Source: Lactobacillus sp. ESL0791 (GTDB lineage: Bacteria; Bacillota; Bacilli; Lactobacillales; Lactobacillaceae). From it: a stretch of DNA of 64,000 bases. Position 1 is the first letter of the stretch. Each line of letters opens with the position of its first letter. The notes below the pieces were generated by a model. It ran no database searches and was not told where the DNA came from. It worked only from the letters and a program-made list of their open reading frames with translations. The translations under genes were made by a program, and so were the position numbers. The stretch is taken from contig NZ_JAQTHU010000001.1 in assembly GCF_029433255.1 (NCBI RefSeq), positions 1,302,001 through 1,366,000 on the forward strand, written 5' to 3'. Below are positions 17,480 through 28,549 of this stretch, piece by piece.

Positions 17480-19348
17480 TTACTTGTCCGGGTCTACTTT
17501 ATGAAATTCACCATCATTAGCCGAACCGTTATTTGGATTGTCGTTTCCTGGTTGTGGGCCTTGAGGACCAGCCTGCGGACCTGCTTGTCCGGCTGCGCCT
17601 TGCGGACCACCATTAGCCTGATATAACTTAACGGCTAAGTCTTGGGCAACCTTGGTTAAATCATCTTTCTTCGACTTCATTTCATCAAGGTTATTATCCT
17701 TTTGTGCTTTCTTCAAAGCATCTAAGGCATCTTGAACCTTCTTTGTGTCGTCTTCAGAAATCTTGTCGTTGCCCTTAACATCCTTAAGCGTCTTTTCGGT
17801 TGAGAAGATCAATTGGTCAACTTCGTTACGTAAATCAACTTCCTCTTTCTTCTTCTTATCTTCCTCAGCGTGCTCTTCGGCTTCCTTCTGCATCTTCTTA
17901 ATTTCTTCGTCAGATAAACCGGATGAACTCTTGATCGTAATCTTTTGTTCTTTACCAGTGCCCATATCCTTAGCGGAAACATTTACAATCCCGTTCTTGT
18001 CAATATCGAAGGTAACTTGAATTTGCGGAACACCACGCGGAGCAGCAGGAATGTCTGTCAGTTCAAATCTGCCTAAAGTCTTGTCATCAGCTGCCATTGG
18101 CCGTTCACCTTGTAAGACGTGAACATCTACGGCAGGTTGATTATCCGCAGCCGTTGAAAAGATTTGACTCTTCGAAGTAGGTATTGTTGTGTTTTTATCA
18201 ATCAACTTGGTGAAAACACCACCCATGGTTTCAATTCCAAGAGACAGCGGTGTAACATCAAGTAAAACAACGTCCTTAACATCACCAGAGATAACCCCGC
18301 CTTGAATTGCAGCACCTAAGGCGACAGCTTCATCAGGGTTGATCGAATGGTCTGGTTCCTTGCCTGACCACTTCTTAACTGCATCCTGAACGGCCGGAAT
18401 TCTTGTTGAACCACCATTCAAAATAACCTTGTCAATGTCATTAACAGTTAACTCGGCATCCCTTAAGGCATTGTCAAATGGAACCTTGGTCTTTTCAACC
18501 AAATCAGCAGTTAATTCATCAAATTTTGCACGAGTTAAATCAGCTTCCAGGTGTAACGGACCGGATTCACCAGCAGAAATAAATGGAAGGGAGATATGAG
18601 TTGAAGATACACCGGATAAATCCTTCTTAGCCTTTTCCGCAGCATCCTTTAGCCGCTGCATTGCCATCTTATCTTTGGTCAGGTCAACACCATTTTCATC
18701 TTTGAAGTTCTTAATCAGCCAGTCAATGATCTTGTTGTCAAAATCATCACCACCCAAATGGGTATCACCATTAGTTGACAATACTTGGAAAACGCCGTCA
18801 CCTAACTGTAAAACCGAAACATCGAAGGTACCACCGCCGAGGTCATAAACCAAAACTTTTTCATCTGGGTTTCCTTTATCAAGTCCATAAGCTAATGAAG
18901 AAGCGGTTGGCTCGTTGATAATTCGCTTAACGTCTAACCCAGCAATCTTACCGGCATCCTTAGTTGCCTGACGCTGAGCATCGTTAAAGTATGCAGGAAC
19001 CGTAACAACAGCTTCTGTGACCTTTTCACCGAGATAATCTTCGGAGAACTTCTTAATGTACTGTAAAATCATTGCAGAAATTTCCTGCGGAGTGTATTCC
19101 TTATCACCAATTTTAACCTTGTAACCAGCTTCACCCATGTGCCGCTTGATTGAAGAAACAGTGTTTGGATTGGTAATCGCCTGTCTTTTAGCAACTTCAC
19201 CCACCTGAATTTCACCATCTTTAAAGGCAACAACTGACGGAGTTGTCCTATTGCCTTCTGGGTTAGTAATAATTTTAGGTTCTTTACCTTCAAGAACAGC
19301 AACTGCTGAATTGGTAGTTCCTAAATCGATTCCGATAACTTTTGCCAT
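17480..19348 (-). CDS. dnaK: Chaperone protein DnaK (Hsp70)
   Basis: ATP-dependent Hsp70. The N-terminal ATPase domain begins [14 protein letters not shown] (residues 5-18) with the phosphate-2 loop [14 protein letters not shown] substrate-binding domain and helical lid follow. The C-terminal tail is rich in Gly, Pro and Gln ([13 protein letters not shown] region) and ends with a polar [10 protein letters not shown] instead of the common EEVD-like acidic end. It has 622 residues. It lies 18 bp downstream of grpE. Confidence 0.99.
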   Translation of the reverse strand: MAKVIGIDLGTTNSAVAVLEGKEPKIITNPEGNRTTPSVVAFKDGEIQVGEVAKRQAITNPNTVSSIKRHMGEAGYKVKIGDKEYTPQEISAMILQYIKKFSEDYLGEKVTEAVVTVPAYFNDAQRQATKDAGKIAGLDVKRIINEPTASSLAYGLDKGNPDEKVLVYDLGGGTFDVSVLQLGDGVFQVLSTNGDTHLGGDDFDNKIIDWLIKNFKDENGVDLTKDKMAMQRLKDAAEKAKKDLSGVSSTHISLPFISAGESGPLHLEADLTRAKFDELTADLVEKTKVPFDNALRDAELTVNDIDKVILNGGSTRIPAVQDAVKKWSGKEPDHSINPDEAVALGAAIQGGVISGDVKDVVLLDVTPLSLGIETMGGVFTKLIDKNTTIPTSKSQIFSTAADNQPAVDVHVLQGERPMAADDKTLGRFELTDIPAAPRGVPQIQVTFDIDKNGIVNVSAKDMGTGKEQKITIKSSSGLSDEEIKKMQKEAEEHAEEDKKKKEEVDLRNEVDQLIFSTEKTLKDVKGNDKISEDDTKKVQDALDALKKAQKDNNLDEMKSKKDDLTKVAQDLAVKLYQANGGPQGAAGQAGPQAGPQGPQPGNDNPNNGSANDGEFHKVDPDK

Positions 19349-19366
19349 TTATAATCTTCCTTTCAA

Positions 19367-19948
19367 TTATTGAGCAACAACAACCATTGCTGGTCTTAAT
19401 GTTCTGTCTTTATATTGATATCCTTTTTGTAAAACTTGGACTACTTGGTCCTTTTGATCATCATTTTCCGCGGCAACCGTTTGCACTGCCTGGTGTAATG
19501 TCGGATCAAATTTGCTGCCTTTAGCGGCAATCTCAACAATGCCATGATCTTTCATCGCTTTAACAAGTGAATCAAGTGTCATCTGCACACCCTTTTGCAG
19601 CTGCTTTGAAGCGTCATCGTCAGCCTTGACGGCTAAGGCCCGTTCCAAATTATCCATTGCTGGCAAAATGTCTTTAGCTAGGCCTTGCGCCTCATATTTA
19701 AGCAGCTGCGCCCGTTCTTTGTTGTAGCGGTTCTGCATATTTTGCATTTCTGCTTCACTGCGCAGGTACTTGTCCTCGAATTCATCGCTCTTTTTCTTGG
19801 CAACTGCCAAGTCCTTAGCTAACTTTTGCTCAGCAGTAGGTTTTTCAGGCTTAGCCTTTTCTTTGGTCTGCGTTTCAGGTTTCTTCTTTTTAGAAGAAGA
19901 TTTTTTCTTATCTAAATCTTTTTCACTAGGAAATTCCTCTTTACTCAT
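19367..19948 (-). CDS. grpE: Nucleotide exchange factor GrpE
   Basis: Releases ADP from DnaK. The 193-residue protein has a lysine-rich, disordered N-terminus (residues 8-40), a long coiled coil (about 55-110) and the C-terminal beta domain with [12 protein letters not shown]. It is 11 bp downstream of hrcA in the same operon. Confidence 0.97.
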   Translation of the reverse strand: MSKEEFPSEKDLDKKKSSSKKKKPETQTKEKAKPEKPTAEQKLAKDLAVAKKKSDEFEDKYLRSEAEMQNMQNRYNKERAQLLKYEAQGLAKDILPAMDNLERALAVKADDDASKQLQKGVQMTLDSLVKAMKDHGIVEIAAKGSKFDPTLHQAVQTVAAENDDQKDQVVQVLQKGYQYKDRTLRPAMVVVAQ

Positions 19949-19959
19949 TTCTAACCTCC

Positions 19960-21006
19960 CTATTGAAATCTACCGTAATAATCAAGCAACTTTTTAGCTA
20001 ATTCATTTCTAAAATACTCAAGCAATGCAATTACCTGCGAATACGGCATGCTTGTCGGACCCAGCAAGGCAATTACGCCTTTACCATGTGAGCCAACGCT
20101 GTATTCAGCGGTTAACAGGCTGTAATCTTTCAACAGGTCATTCGGCAATTCTGATCCGAGGCTGACCCGTATCGGATAACGTCCGTTGGAACTAATGCCC
20201 ATGTCCATCAAATCCGCAATCACATCATCGCGATCAACCAATTCATATAATGAACGTAACTGCTGCACATTGCTTTCAGCGGTGTTATTGAGTAGGTTGA
20301 TCCGACCATCGACATACATCTGATCGCTTGCCGCATCTTTCAAGACGTCCTCAATCAAGTTGATTAATTCACTCACATGTTCACCACGAATATTGCCGCC
20401 CAATTTTTCTTTCAGCAATGTCGGCGTAATTTCTTTCAAACTTTTACCGACCAGTTCATCATTAATCATGCGAACTGCTCGTTCAATTTCATCGCCATTA
20501 ACCCGGTATGGAAGCGGATAAACCTGATTCTGCACGTTACCATCACTTGTTACCAGAATTGCCATCACCTGCCGGTTGGACAAGGGAACAATCCTAAAGC
20601 CAGTAACCTTTAAGTCATTACTCTCCGGTCCCTCTGCAAACGCCGTGTAATTGGTTAAATCCGACAGAATCTTAGCTGCTTCCTGCACAATCTCGTTAAC
20701 TTGATGAAACGGCCGGTCAAGCTGATTAACAATCTGCTCGTAAACCGATTCGGGTAAACGCAGCGGCTCAACTAAATTATCAAGATAATAGCGATAACCA
20801 CTAGTTGACGGGATGCGACCGCTGGATGAGTGTGTTTTTTCAATTAAGCCCTGTTCCTCAAGCACAGCCATCTCATTGCGGATTGTCGCACTTGATACCT
20901 TAATCGGCAACTGCTTCATCACGGTTTTCGATCCCACCGGATCATGTGTCTGGGTAAAATCATTAATAATTGTTTTTAAAATAAGTTCTTGACGCTCGGT
21001 CAACAT
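19960..21006 (-). CDS. hrcA: Heat-shock repressor HrcA
   Basis: Represses class I heat-shock genes by binding CIRCE, with GroEL as a folding partner. It has 348 residues from ATG 21006 ([10 protein letters not shown]), with GTGAGGG upstream; the longer frame to 21030 runs into the CIRCE. A winged helix-turn-helix is seen at residues 20-60 ([18 protein letters not shown]). It is the first gene of the dnaK operon and sits directly after two CIRCE operators, so it is autoregulated. Confidence 0.98.
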   Translation of the reverse strand: MLTERQELILKTIINDFTQTHDPVGSKTVMKQLPIKVSSATIRNEMAVLEEQGLIEKTHSSSGRIPSTSGYRYYLDNLVEPLRLPESVYEQIVNQLDRPFHQVNEIVQEAAKILSDLTNYTAFAEGPESNDLKVTGFRIVPLSNRQVMAILVTSDGNVQNQVYPLPYRVNGDEIERAVRMINDELVGKSLKEITPTLLKEKLGGNIRGEHVSELINLIEDVLKDAASDQMYVDGRINLLNNTAESNVQQLRSLYELVDRDDVIADLMDMGISSNGRYPIRVSLGSELPNDLLKDYSLLTAEYSVGSHGKGVIALLGPTSMPYSQVIALLEYFRNELAKKLLDYYGRFQ

Positions 21007-21023
21007 AAAAATCGCCCTCACTT

Positions 21024-21050
21024 TTAGCACTCTTACCTATCAGGTGCTAA
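21024..21050. promoter_or_regulatory. CIRCE operator 1 (promoter-distal)
   Basis: TTAGCACTC, 9 nt, AGGTGCTAA. The left arm is perfect and the right arm has two changes from GAGTGCTAA. It lies 17 nt before the hrcA ATG. Confidence 0.93.
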
Positions 21051-21052
21051 CA

Positions 21053-21085
21053 ATTATATGATACTAGTATTTAGCAGAATGTCAA
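21053..21085 (-). promoter_or_regulatory. hrcA operon promoter
   Basis: Minus strand TTGACA (21080-21085) and TATAAT (21053-21058) both match consensus, but the spacing is 21 nt rather than 17. The -35 lies inside CIRCE 2 and CIRCE 1 covers the likely start site. Confidence 0.6.
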
Positions 21086-21097
21086 GCCGAGTGCTAA
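21071..21097. promoter_or_regulatory. CIRCE operator 2 (promoter-proximal)
   Basis: TTAGCAGAA, 9 nt, GAGTGCTAA. The right arm is perfect and the left arm has three changes. It overlaps the -35 box. Confidence 0.85.
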
Positions 21098-21121
21098 AAT
21101 TATTGTACTTTTTCATAAAAA

Positions 21122-21148
21122 AATCTATCTGCAGCCTGTAGATAGATT
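21122..21148 (-). terminator. Terminator of the rimP-ribF operon
   Basis: AATCTATCT and AGATAGATT form a stem, followed by TTTTTTT on the minus strand, 7 nt after the ribF stop. Confidence 0.88.
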
Positions 21149-21155
21149 CTCTGTC

Positions 21156-22103
21156 TTATTTTTGTTGTGCAAAGTAGGTTTCAATTTCTTGCTTATCTTT
21201 CATCATTTGTTCATGCAAATCAGCTAGGTTAGTAAACTTTATTTCACCTCGGGTATATTTATACCACTTAATGACCACAGGTTGATCATAGGCTTCCTGA
21301 TTAAACCCAAATAAGTTTGATTCGATAAAAATTTTTCGGCCCTGATGAATTGTCACGTTATAACCCACACTTGTCATCGAATCATACCACTTACCTAGGA
21401 TTTTGGTTTTAGTTGCATAAACGCCAATTTTAGGAAGAACTTTTTTCCCCTGCCAAACTAGGTTAACCGTGGGAAATCCTAACTTATGGCCATTTCTTAG
21501 CCCATGACCAACTATGCCGCTCATCACATAGGGTCCACCTAACAGTTCGCATGCCAGTTCCATTTGTCCGTTTTGGATTGCCGTTTTAATTTCGGTTGAG
21601 CCAATTTTTTTATCATCATAAGTTTGTTCGGGCACTTCAATAATCTTGAAGCGACCCTTGGCAAACTTAGGGAAATTCTTCATATTGGCAACATTTTTCG
21701 GCCCATAAGTATAATCAAAGCCGGCAATTACCGTATCCGCCTGCAGCTTGACAAGCACATTATCAACAAATTCTTGGGCTGTCAACTTGCTAAAAGCATC
21801 ATTGAAATGCATAACGAGCAGGTAATCAACGCCTAACTTCTTCATCTTATAGGCTTTTTCGTTTAGATTATCAATGTAAAGAACGTTTTTTCCTTGATAG
21901 ACTTCTTTTGGGTGCCGGTCAAACGTCATCACAGCCACCGGCAAGTTCTTCTTTTTGGCCTCTTGCTTTGCAAGGGCAATTAAATGTTGGTGCCCTAAAT
22001 GGACCCCATCAAAAAATCCCAAAGCAAGTATCAATTTCTTTGGTAGTATTTTTTCTTTAAATGGATACGTTAAATCAATAATTTCCACTTCAGAAACCCT
22101 CAT
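21156..22103 (-). CDS. ribF: Bifunctional riboflavin kinase / FAD synthetase
   Basis: Makes FMN from riboflavin and then FAD. The N-terminal FAD synthetase domain shows ALGFFDGVHLGHQHLI (residues 27-42, the HxGH nucleotidyl motif) and STEIKTAIQNG. The C-terminal riboflavin kinase domain shows GFPTVNLVW and GVYATKTKI. It has 315 residues, the usual length. It starts 5 nt after the truB stop, so it ends the nusA-infB operon as in many Firmicutes. Confidence 0.96.
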   Translation of the reverse strand: MRVSEVEIIDLTYPFKEKILPKKLILALGFFDGVHLGHQHLIALAKQEAKKKNLPVAVMTFDRHPKEVYQGKNVLYIDNLNEKAYKMKKLGVDYLLVMHFNDAFSKLTAQEFVDNVLVKLQADTVIAGFDYTYGPKNVANMKNFPKFAKGRFKIIEVPEQTYDDKKIGSTEIKTAIQNGQMELACELLGGPYVMSGIVGHGLRNGHKLGFPTVNLVWQGKKVLPKIGVYATKTKILGKWYDSMTSVGYNVTIHQGRKIFIESNLFGFNQEAYDQPVVIKWYKYTRGEIKFTNLADLHEQMMKDKQEIETYFAQQK

Positions 22104-22108
22104 TTCGA

Positions 22109-23002
22109 TTATTCATTTTGCAAGAGCATTAATGCGGGTACATAAAGCGTACCCTTTTTTTGATAAATTGCCTTAACCTTATTATTGTATCTTAATGCCA
22201 ATTTTTCTGCACCGTTTGTGAGCGAAATTGCTGCACCATTTTTAACTTTTAACCACAACTCCGGCCTTAAATCTACTTGCTCGTATTCCCGAAAAAAATT
22301 ATCAAGTGGCTGCAGCCAGTCAGTGATTCTTTCAGGTTGGGCAATAACCTGGTCTAATTTAACAGCCTGAGCAAGTGTAAAACCCGAACTCGCAGTTCTG
22401 CGTAACTTAGTCATCACGGCGGGAACACCAAGCTTTGCGCCTAAGTCATTGACGAGAGAACGAACATAGGTCCCTTTGCTGCATTCAATTACAAAACCAA
22501 AAGCTTCCTGGCCTTTCTCACCATCAAATTTTGGTTCACCAAGAAGCCGGTAAGATTGAACCGTTACCTGCCTCTTGGGCCGTTCCACCTCAATTCCTGC
22601 ACGTGCGTATTCGTATAAATGCTTGCCGTTAACCCTAACAGCAGAATAAATGGGCGGAACTTGGGTAATTTCTCCCGTAAAGGTGGTCATTTGCTCCTGA
22701 ATTTGTTCAGCCAATAAGGGACTAGTCAGGCTTTTTTGCTCCAGGACCTGACCTGAAATATCATAACTGTCCGTTGAATAACCAAATAATCCTTCACCCT
22801 GGTACTGTTTGTTTTTCGTATGCATCAGTTCAATTAATTTGGTTGCCTGACCAATCGCAATCGGCAAAACTCCTGTTACATCTGGATCAAGCGTTCCTGC
22901 ATGCCCGATTTTTTTGATATGCAGGGCTTTGCGCAGATGGTAAACCACATCGGCACTGGTCATGCCCTCATCCTTGTCAATTACTAAGATTCCATTTAAC
23001 AT
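22109..23002 (-). CDS. truB: tRNA pseudouridine(55) synthase TruB
   Basis: Makes pseudouridine 55 in the T-loop of tRNA. It has 297 residues. The catalytic motif [14 protein letters not shown] (residues 35-48, Asp41) and the [13 protein letters not shown] motif are visible, with a C-terminal PUA-like region. It follows rbfA after 54 bp that contain a small hairpin. Confidence 0.97.
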   Translation of the reverse strand: MLNGILVIDKDEGMTSADVVYHLRKALHIKKIGHAGTLDPDVTGVLPIAIGQATKLIELMHTKNKQYQGEGLFGYSTDSYDISGQVLEQKSLTSPLLAEQIQEQMTTFTGEITQVPPIYSAVRVNGKHLYEYARAGIEVERPKRQVTVQSYRLLGEPKFDGEKGQEAFGFVIECSKGTYVRSLVNDLGAKLGVPAVMTKLRRTASSGFTLAQAVKLDQVIAQPERITDWLQPLDNFFREYEQVDLRPELWLKVKNGAAISLTNGAEKLALRYNNKVKAIYQKKGTLYVPALMLLQNE

Positions 23003-23030
23003 GTTTCCCTTTTCCTACCCGTTCACAACA

Positions 23031-23053
23031 AAAAAGCGCCAAATGACGCTTTC
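23031..23053 (-). terminator. Small hairpin between rbfA and truB
   Basis: Minus strand: AAAGCG, 8-nt loop, CGCTTTTTTG. The stem is short, so only partial termination would be expected inside the operon. Confidence 0.45.
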
Positions 23054-23056
23054 TAA

Positions 23057-23419
23057 TTAATTATTCCGCTCTGCATCCTGCTTTTTTACTTCAGCAATCA
23101 AGCGGTCAATCTTACTACCATATTTAACAGAAGTATCGCGCTTAAAAATAAGCTCAGGAACTTTATAAACGGTCAAAACCTGTCCCAGCAGGTGCCGCAT
23201 CATTCCTTTGGCTTTTTCCAACCCTATCGCTGCTTCTTGTTCTTTTTCTGCATCTTCTGTCAGCAAACTATAATAAATTGTTGCATAAGACAGGTCATTA
23301 GTGCATTCAACAGCAGTAAGCGTGACATCTTTTACCCTAGGATCCCGAATATTCTTACGGAGTATTTTAGTTAATTCACGAAGAATTTCGCCTTCAACAC
23401 GACCAATTCTATGTTTCAT
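23057..23419 (-). CDS. rbfA: 30S ribosome-binding factor A
   Basis: Helps mature the 16S rRNA 5' end and is a cold-shock protein in many bacteria. It has 120 residues with a KH-like fold; the start MKHRIGRVEGEI and the region DPRVKDVTLTAVE are typical. It follows infB by 18 bp. Confidence 0.95.
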   Translation of the reverse strand: MKHRIGRVEGEILRELTKILRKNIRDPRVKDVTLTAVECTNDLSYATIYYSLLTEDAEKEQEAAIGLEKAKGMMRHLLGQVLTVYKVPELIFKRDTSVKYGSKIDRLIAEVKKQDAERNN

Positions 23420-23437
23420 GTTTCCTCCTAATAAAAG

Positions 23438-26119
23438 TTACTTAGGTTTTACCTCTTGTTTTTCAAAGGCTTCAAGCTGATCATCAACCTTAATATCATT
23501 ATAGCCTTCAATGGTTAACCCACAATCGTAACCCTGTTTAACCTTCTTAGCATCATCCTTGAAGCGTTTAAGCGAAGCAATTTTACCCGTGTAAATGACA
23601 ACACCATCACGAATCAGGTGCACGCTAGAATCACGAGTGATGTACCCAGAATCAACAAATGATCCGGCAATTGTTCCGACTTTGGATACCTTCCACAATT
23701 CCCGAACGGTCAACGTTCCCGTTACCGTATCTTCATAAGTTGGTTCAAGCATTCCCTGCATTGCGGCCTTTACATCATCAATTGCCTTGTAAATAATACT
23801 GTAAAGGCGAATATCAACGCCGTCGGTTTCGGCCTGTGACTTTGCAGTCACCGTCGGCCGAACATTGAAGCCGATGATAAAGGCGTTAGAAGCTCCTGCA
23901 AGGGTCACATCGGATTCGTTAATCGCACCGACACCGGCATGAATAATGTTGACTCGAACACCCTCAACTTCAATCTTTTCTAGGGACTGCTGCAACGCTT
24001 CAACGGAGCCTTGGACATCAGCCTTAAGAACAATGCCGACTTCCTTCATATTTTCACGTTTCATTGTGTCAAACAGGTTATCCAAGGTAACGTGCTGCAC
24101 ATTTTCACGCGATTTTTGCAAGGCATTCTGCGCTCTTTGTTCACCAACACTTCTGGCCGTCTTTTCATCTTCAAAGACAACCAGCTTGTCGGCCGACTCA
24201 GGCACATCATTCAAACCAGTAATTTCTACCGGCATCGATGGTGTGGCCTTTTCCACTTGACGGCCGCGATCATTGGTCATTACCCGGACCCGGCCATAGC
24301 GGTTACCGACAACCACCGGATCACCCGTATGCAGAGTTCCTTGCTGAACAAGCAGGTCCGTAACCGGACCACGCCCGCGGGATAACCGGGCCTCGATTAC
24401 CGTACCAATTGCCGGTTGTTTCGGATCGGCCTGCAGCTCCATTACATCGGCCTGCAGAAGGATCATTTGCAATAAGTCATCAACATTTTCACCGGTTTTG
24501 GCAGAAATATTAACAAAAATTGTGTCGCCGCCATAATCCTCAGGAATCAAATTATACTTCATCAATTCCTCGGTAACGTGCTTAGGATTGGCACCTGGGG
24601 CATCAATCTTATTGATTGCCACAATAATTGGTACCTGGGCACTCTTAGCGTGATCGATTGCCTCAATTGTCTGCGGCATTACACCGTCATCAGCAGCAAC
24701 GACCAAAACAACAATATCGGTTATTTCGGCGCCACGTTCACGCATGTTTGAGAAGGCGGCATGTCCAGGAGTATCAAGAAAAGTAATTAGATGATTATCA
24801 ACTCTTACCTGGTAAGCACCGATTTTCTGCGTGATGCCTCCGGCTTCATGAGCAGAAACGTGGGTATGACGCAAACGGTCAAGCAAAGTGGTTTTACCAT
24901 GGTCAACGTGGCCCATGATAGTAACTACCGGCGGCCGTTTAATCTGATTCTTTGACTTCTTTGAGGCTTGCATTTGCTTGTCGTAGAGATTGTCAATATC
25001 GGAAATATCCTCATGAACCTTTTCTTCAGCATTAATTCCATATTCAGCGGCCAGCAGCTCAATTGTGTCCTTATCCAAGGATTGATTCTGATTGGTCATA
25101 ATTCCCAGCATAAAAAGCTTCTTAACTAATTCTGCTGGTTCACGGTGCAAAATTTTACCCAGATCTTGAGCGTTCATGCCCTCTTCATAGACCAATGTTT
25201 CTGGTAACGGCCGCTCTTTGCGCTGTGTAAGCTGTTTCTTAGGCTGCTGTTCAGCCTGACGCCGCTTATTTTTACGCTTTCGCCTTTCCTTCCGGTCCGA
25301 ATGGTTGGTATTATTACCATTATTAGAAAATTGATTTTGGCCCTTGCGTCCTGGCTTGCCAAAATTATGGCTGCGATCATGACCATTGCCGCGGCGATTT
25401 TCCTTATCCTTAACTGGTTCCGGAGCTTCAACCGTTTTATTGATATTTGTATGAGCATTATTACGGCGCGGTGTAGACTGATTCTGCTTCATCCGTGCTG
25501 GTGACGGCTTTAAAATCTTTGGGCCAATCACCTTTTCCGATGCTTTTTCCGTTTTCGTGCTGGCATTAGTAGTAGCTTTTTTCGCTTCGGTAGGTTCCGT
25601 TTTGCTCTTTCCAGAATTATTCAGCTGATTGTGATATTCCTTTTTCGCACGAGTAGCCTGCTGATTCAGTTCAGTTTCCTCAACTCGCTGCTTCTGTTTC
25701 AGTTGGTTAAGCAAATCACGTGCTGCCGGCTTCTTCACTTCTTGACGCTCAGACCGCCGCTTTCCCTCTTGCTGCCGATTTTGGTTGCGATTACGACGGT
25801 CATTGCGCTGGCGGTTGTTGCGGCGGCGATTATTTCCTTGCTTATTATTTGTTTCGCGAACCTTCTCGTTCTTGCGAATTGAGGTAACAGAAATCTTAAT
25901 CTTGCTGTCTTTCTTGCCGGTACTTTCCTTACTTGTCTTTTCTTCTTTCTTGGCTGGAGCGGAGGTTTGAAAACTGCCTTTTAGTTGATTTACTTGTGCT
26001 TCATCCAGCGAGGACATGTGGTTTGTAACATCAAAGCCCAGCTTCTTTGCCTTTTCGACCACAACTTTATTGTCGATGCCTAATTCTTTTGCTATTGTAT
26101 AAATTCTTGTTTTAGTCAT
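23438..26119 (-). CDS. infB: Translation initiation factor IF-2
   Basis: GTPase that brings initiator fMet-tRNA to the 30S subunit. It has 893 residues from ATG 26119 (AAGGAG upstream; the open frame extends 13 codons further into ylxQ). Domains: IF2_N (residues 1-52), a long basic Asn/Gln/Arg-rich linker (about 60-320), a second IF2_N-like region, the G domain with [12 protein letters not shown] (about 400-411), DTPGHAAF and NKIDAPGAN, and two C-terminal domains. The start lies 4 bp after ylxQ. Confidence 0.98.
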   Translation of the reverse strand: MTKTRIYTIAKELGIDNKVVVEKAKKLGFDVTNHMSSLDEAQVNQLKGSFQTSAPAKKEEKTSKESTGKKDSKIKISVTSIRKNEKVRETNNKQGNNRRRNNRQRNDRRNRNQNRQQEGKRRSERQEVKKPAARDLLNQLKQKQRVEETELNQQATRAKKEYHNQLNNSGKSKTEPTEAKKATTNASTKTEKASEKVIGPKILKPSPARMKQNQSTPRRNNAHTNINKTVEAPEPVKDKENRRGNGHDRSHNFGKPGRKGQNQFSNNGNNTNHSDRKERRKRKNKRRQAEQQPKKQLTQRKERPLPETLVYEEGMNAQDLGKILHREPAELVKKLFMLGIMTNQNQSLDKDTIELLAAEYGINAEEKVHEDISDIDNLYDKQMQASKKSKNQIKRPPVVTIMGHVDHGKTTLLDRLRHTHVSAHEAGGITQKIGAYQVRVDNHLITFLDTPGHAAFSNMRERGAEITDIVVLVVAADDGVMPQTIEAIDHAKSAQVPIIVAINKIDAPGANPKHVTEELMKYNLIPEDYGGDTIFVNISAKTGENVDDLLQMILLQADVMELQADPKQPAIGTVIEARLSRGRGPVTDLLVQQGTLHTGDPVVVGNRYGRVRVMTNDRGRQVEKATPSMPVEITGLNDVPESADKLVVFEDEKTARSVGEQRAQNALQKSRENVQHVTLDNLFDTMKRENMKEVGIVLKADVQGSVEALQQSLEKIEVEGVRVNIIHAGVGAINESDVTLAGASNAFIIGFNVRPTVTAKSQAETDGVDIRLYSIIYKAIDDVKAAMQGMLEPTYEDTVTGTLTVRELWKVSKVGTIAGSFVDSGYITRDSSVHLIRDGVVIYTGKIASLKRFKDDAKKVKQGYDCGLTIEGYNDIKVDDQLEAFEKQEVKPK

Positions 26120-26123
26120 CCGA

Positions 26124-26435
26124 TCACGCTCCTTCATTAATCTTTTTGACCAGTGCATGGTAAAAACCGCTATCCGTCAGCCCTAACACCTTGCGTTTTT
26201 TACCAACTGCATGGGATATTTCCTCAGAGCTAAACGCGTTAATAACTTCAATTTTGCAGTTATATGCGCTTTTGCTAATTTTATCAAGTGTGTCCTGGTG
26301 GGCATCACTAGCCAAAATCACTGCTTTTACTTGTCTATTCTTAAGTCCAGCAAGCACGAGTTCGCTACCGGAAATCAGCTTTCCTGCTCGCTGTGCCAAA
26401 CCCAGCAAATTTAATGCTTTTTGTCTATTTTGCAA
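26124..26435 (-). CDS. ylxQ: L7Ae-family ribosomal-like protein YlxQ
   Basis: A 103-residue RNA-binding protein of the L7Ae/L30e fold ([22 protein letters not shown] at the start is cut short here to its recognisable [10 protein letters not shown] core, residues 11-20). Related proteins bind kink-turns; the target of YlxQ is not known. It lies between ylxR and infB with gaps of 2 and 4 bp, the conserved place for this gene. Confidence 0.92.
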   Translation of the reverse strand: MQNRQKALNLLGLAQRAGKLISGSELVLAGLKNRQVKAVILASDAHQDTLDKISKSAYNCKIEVINAFSSEEISHAVGKKRKVLGLTDSGFYHALVKKINEGA

Positions 26436-26437
26436 AC

Positions 26438-26734
26438 TTATTTATCACCAAATAATTCTTTCCGTGCCTTTTGGTGGTCGACATAGCCATACAAATCATC
26501 ATAGAAACTTTCTGGAATTTTTGCACCCAAGCTGCGTTCCAAAACTTTCTTCTCTTTTGCTTCTTTAATCTTGTCAGGATCTAATGAAACATAGGCACCA
26601 CGACCAGCCTTTTTCCCGGTAGGATCAATTGCAATCTGCTTCTCCTTGTCAATCACAACCCGTACTAATTCTTTTTTGGGCTGCATTGTATCGGTCAATA
26701 AATCCTTCCGCATTGGAATTTTTCTTTTTTTCAA
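26438..26734 (-). CDS. ylxR: YlxR/RnpM nucleic-acid-binding protein
   Basis: A 98-residue YlxR protein; the family binds RNA and has been linked to RNase P. The core KIPMRKDLL, PKKELVRVV and GRGAYVS is typical. The start chosen is TTG 26734 giving MKKRKIPMRK, which matches the family; the open frame reaches a TTG four codons upstream. The gene is 14 bp after nusA. Confidence 0.9.
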   Translation of the reverse strand: MKKRKIPMRKDLLTDTMQPKKELVRVVIDKEKQIAIDPTGKKAGRGAYVSLDPDKIKEAKEKKVLERSLGAKIPESFYDDLYGYVDHQKARKELFGDK

Positions 26735-26748
26735 AAAAATCACCAACC

Positions 26749-27978
26749 TTATTCTTCGGAATCATCTTCTACAATGTCATCAGCACTGGCTTCTTCAGAT
26801 TCAGCCGTTTCTTTTTCATCAGCTTCGCTATCAAGCTGATCCTCTGCTGCATCTTCAGCAACGCTGATATCAGTATCTTCCGCATCCTCAACCGTTTCGG
26901 TATCCGTTTTATCAGTAGCGGATTTGTCTTCATCAACAAATTCCACTTCCGATTCGGGCCGAATGTCAATCTTATAGCCGGTTAAACGCGCTGCTAAGCG
27001 GACATTTTGCCCTTTCTTACCTATTGCTAACGATAATTGATAGTCAGGCACAATAACTAGGGCGCTCTTTTCGTCATCATCGTTGCCAAACTGCACCGCA
27101 ATTACCTCAGCAGGATTCAAAGCATTGGCAATGAAATCAGACGGATCTTCTTCATACTGAACAATATCAATGTTTTCACCGCCCAATTCGTTGACAACGT
27201 TTTGTACACGAGCACCACGCTGACCGACACAGGTTCCCACCGGATCAATGTTGGGATCGGTCGACCGAACAGCAATTTTGGTTCGATCGCCTGCCTCACG
27301 CGCAATTGACACGATTTCCACGGTCCCATCATAAATTTCCGGAACTTCCTGCTCAAACAAACGCTTGACCATATTCGGCGCTGTCCGTGAAACGGTGATT
27401 TGTGCTCCTTTTGAATCGGAACCAACATGCGTTACCAACACACGAATCTGATCCTGGGGATTATAGGTTTCGTTAGGCATTTGGTCACGGTGCGGCATTA
27501 CCGCTTCAACATTATCAATTTTAACATAAACGAAACGATTATCACGCCTTTCAACCGTTCCTGTAATCAATTCATCTTCATACTGCGAATATTCATCAAT
27601 AATATGATTGCGTTCCGCCTCACGCAGACGCTGCATGATTACCTGCTTAGCCGTTTGTGCTGATAGCCGGCCAAAATTCTTTGGCGTAACTTCAAAGCGA
27701 ATCTCATCACCGATTTCATACGCACGGTTAATTGTTAACGCATCCTTCAAGCTCACTTCCATCCGGTCATCATGAACTTCATCGACAACAGTCTTAACAG
27801 CCATTACTTTGAACTTGCCAGTGTTTTCATCAAAATCAACTTCAACATTTTGAGCCTGGTTGTAATTCTTTTTATATGCAGCAATCAAAGCAGCCTTAAT
27901 TGCGTCAACAATGACATCCTGCTTGATCCCCTTGGTTTTCTCTAGTGTAGCAAACGCTTCTAGCATTTCGTTAGACAT
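26749..27978 (-). CDS. nusA: Transcription termination/antitermination factor NusA
   Basis: Binds RNA polymerase, promotes pausing and intrinsic termination. It has 409 residues from ATG 27978 (MSNEMLEA). Domains: RNAP-binding N-terminal domain (1-130), S1 (about 133-200, GTVERRDNRFVYVKI), KH1 (CVGQRGARVQNV) and KH2 (AIGKKGQNVRLA). An acidic tail of about 60 residues (Glu/Asp/Ala-rich) replaces the AR repeats of proteobacteria. An in-frame ATG at 27993 is too close to the AAAGG site. Confidence 0.97.
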   Translation of the reverse strand: MSNEMLEAFATLEKTKGIKQDVIVDAIKAALIAAYKKNYNQAQNVEVDFDENTGKFKVMAVKTVVDEVHDDRMEVSLKDALTINRAYEIGDEIRFEVTPKNFGRLSAQTAKQVIMQRLREAERNHIIDEYSQYEDELITGTVERRDNRFVYVKIDNVEAVMPHRDQMPNETYNPQDQIRVLVTHVGSDSKGAQITVSRTAPNMVKRLFEQEVPEIYDGTVEIVSIAREAGDRTKIAVRSTDPNIDPVGTCVGQRGARVQNVVNELGGENIDIVQYEEDPSDFIANALNPAEVIAVQFGNDDDEKSALVIVPDYQLSLAIGKKGQNVRLAARLTGYKIDIRPESEVEFVDEDKSATDKTDTETVEDAEDTDISVAEDAAEDQLDSEADEKETAESEEASADDIVEDDSEE

Positions 27979-27998
27979 GATTTTGTTAATCATCCTTT

Positions 27999-28475
27999 CT
28001 AAAACTCGACTGCAAAGCGAATATTTGCAATCAATTTGTGTGGAATAATAATTTTCTTGCGCTTAGTTTTTATCTTTATTTCCAGTTCGATTTGGTCATC
28101 ATTGTATGATTTTAATGTTCCCTCATACATTTTCTTGCCATCAATCTTTTGATAAAGTCCGACATGAATATAATTATCAAGGGCTTTCTGCCAATCACTT
28201 TCGGTTTTGATTGGCCGTTCAATCCCTGGAGAAGAAACTTCCAAGATATATGGATCAGGAAGCGGATCTGGATCTAAAGTGTCCAGCTTCTCTGAAATTA
28301 GCTCACTCAAACTAGCAATTTCATCCATATCAATCCCGTTAGGCTGCCGATCCACATATATGCGCAAATAGTTTTTGCCCTTTTCCTTAACATATTCAAT
28401 CGCAACCAATTCGTCATCACGCCCAGCAGTGATTGCTTTAATCTGGGGTAAAACAAGACCTGTAATTTTCGCCAA
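27999..28475 (-). CDS. rimP: Ribosome maturation factor RimP
   Basis: Helps assemble the 30S subunit. It has 158 residues when started at TTG 28475, which has a strong GGAGGG site 6 nt upstream; the frame extending to 28520 would read through the leader hairpin. Recognisable segments are [22 protein letters not shown] and [13 protein letters not shown], each cut across the conserved core. It is first in the nusA-infB operon. Confidence 0.94.
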   Translation of the reverse strand: MAKITGLVLPQIKAITAGRDDELVAIEYVKEKGKNYLRIYVDRQPNGIDMDEIASLSELISEKLDTLDPDPLPDPYILEVSSPGIERPIKTESDWQKALDNYIHVGLYQKIDGKKMYEGTLKSYNDDQIELEIKIKTKRKKIIIPHKLIANIRFAVEF

Positions 28476-28487
28476 AAATTTCCCTCC

Positions 28488-28523
28488 GTAATAAAAAGAG
28501 TGAGCAAAAAGACTGCTCACTCG
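28488..28523 (-). terminator. Terminator-like hairpin in the rimP-nusA leader (attenuator candidate)
   Basis: Minus strand: GAGTGAGCA and TGCTCACTC form a perfect 9-bp stem around a 7-nt loop, followed by TTTTTATT. It lies downstream of the operon promoter (28550-28578) and just before the GGAGGG ribosome site, so it is inside the 5' leader and not only the end of an upstream gene. Confidence 0.75.
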
Positions 28524-28549
28524 AATTTACTTATCCGAACTTGTAGATA

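Noticed and set aside
25174..25882. Long open frames in both strands across the infB linker
   Set aside because: They arise from the low-complexity Asn/Arg/Lys codons of the IF-2 linker and have no ribosome site or recognisable protein.
25200..25900. Repeated basic tracts in infB as a possible repeat array
   Set aside because: The repeats are irregular at the DNA level and are explained by amino-acid composition; no CRISPR-like spacing is present.
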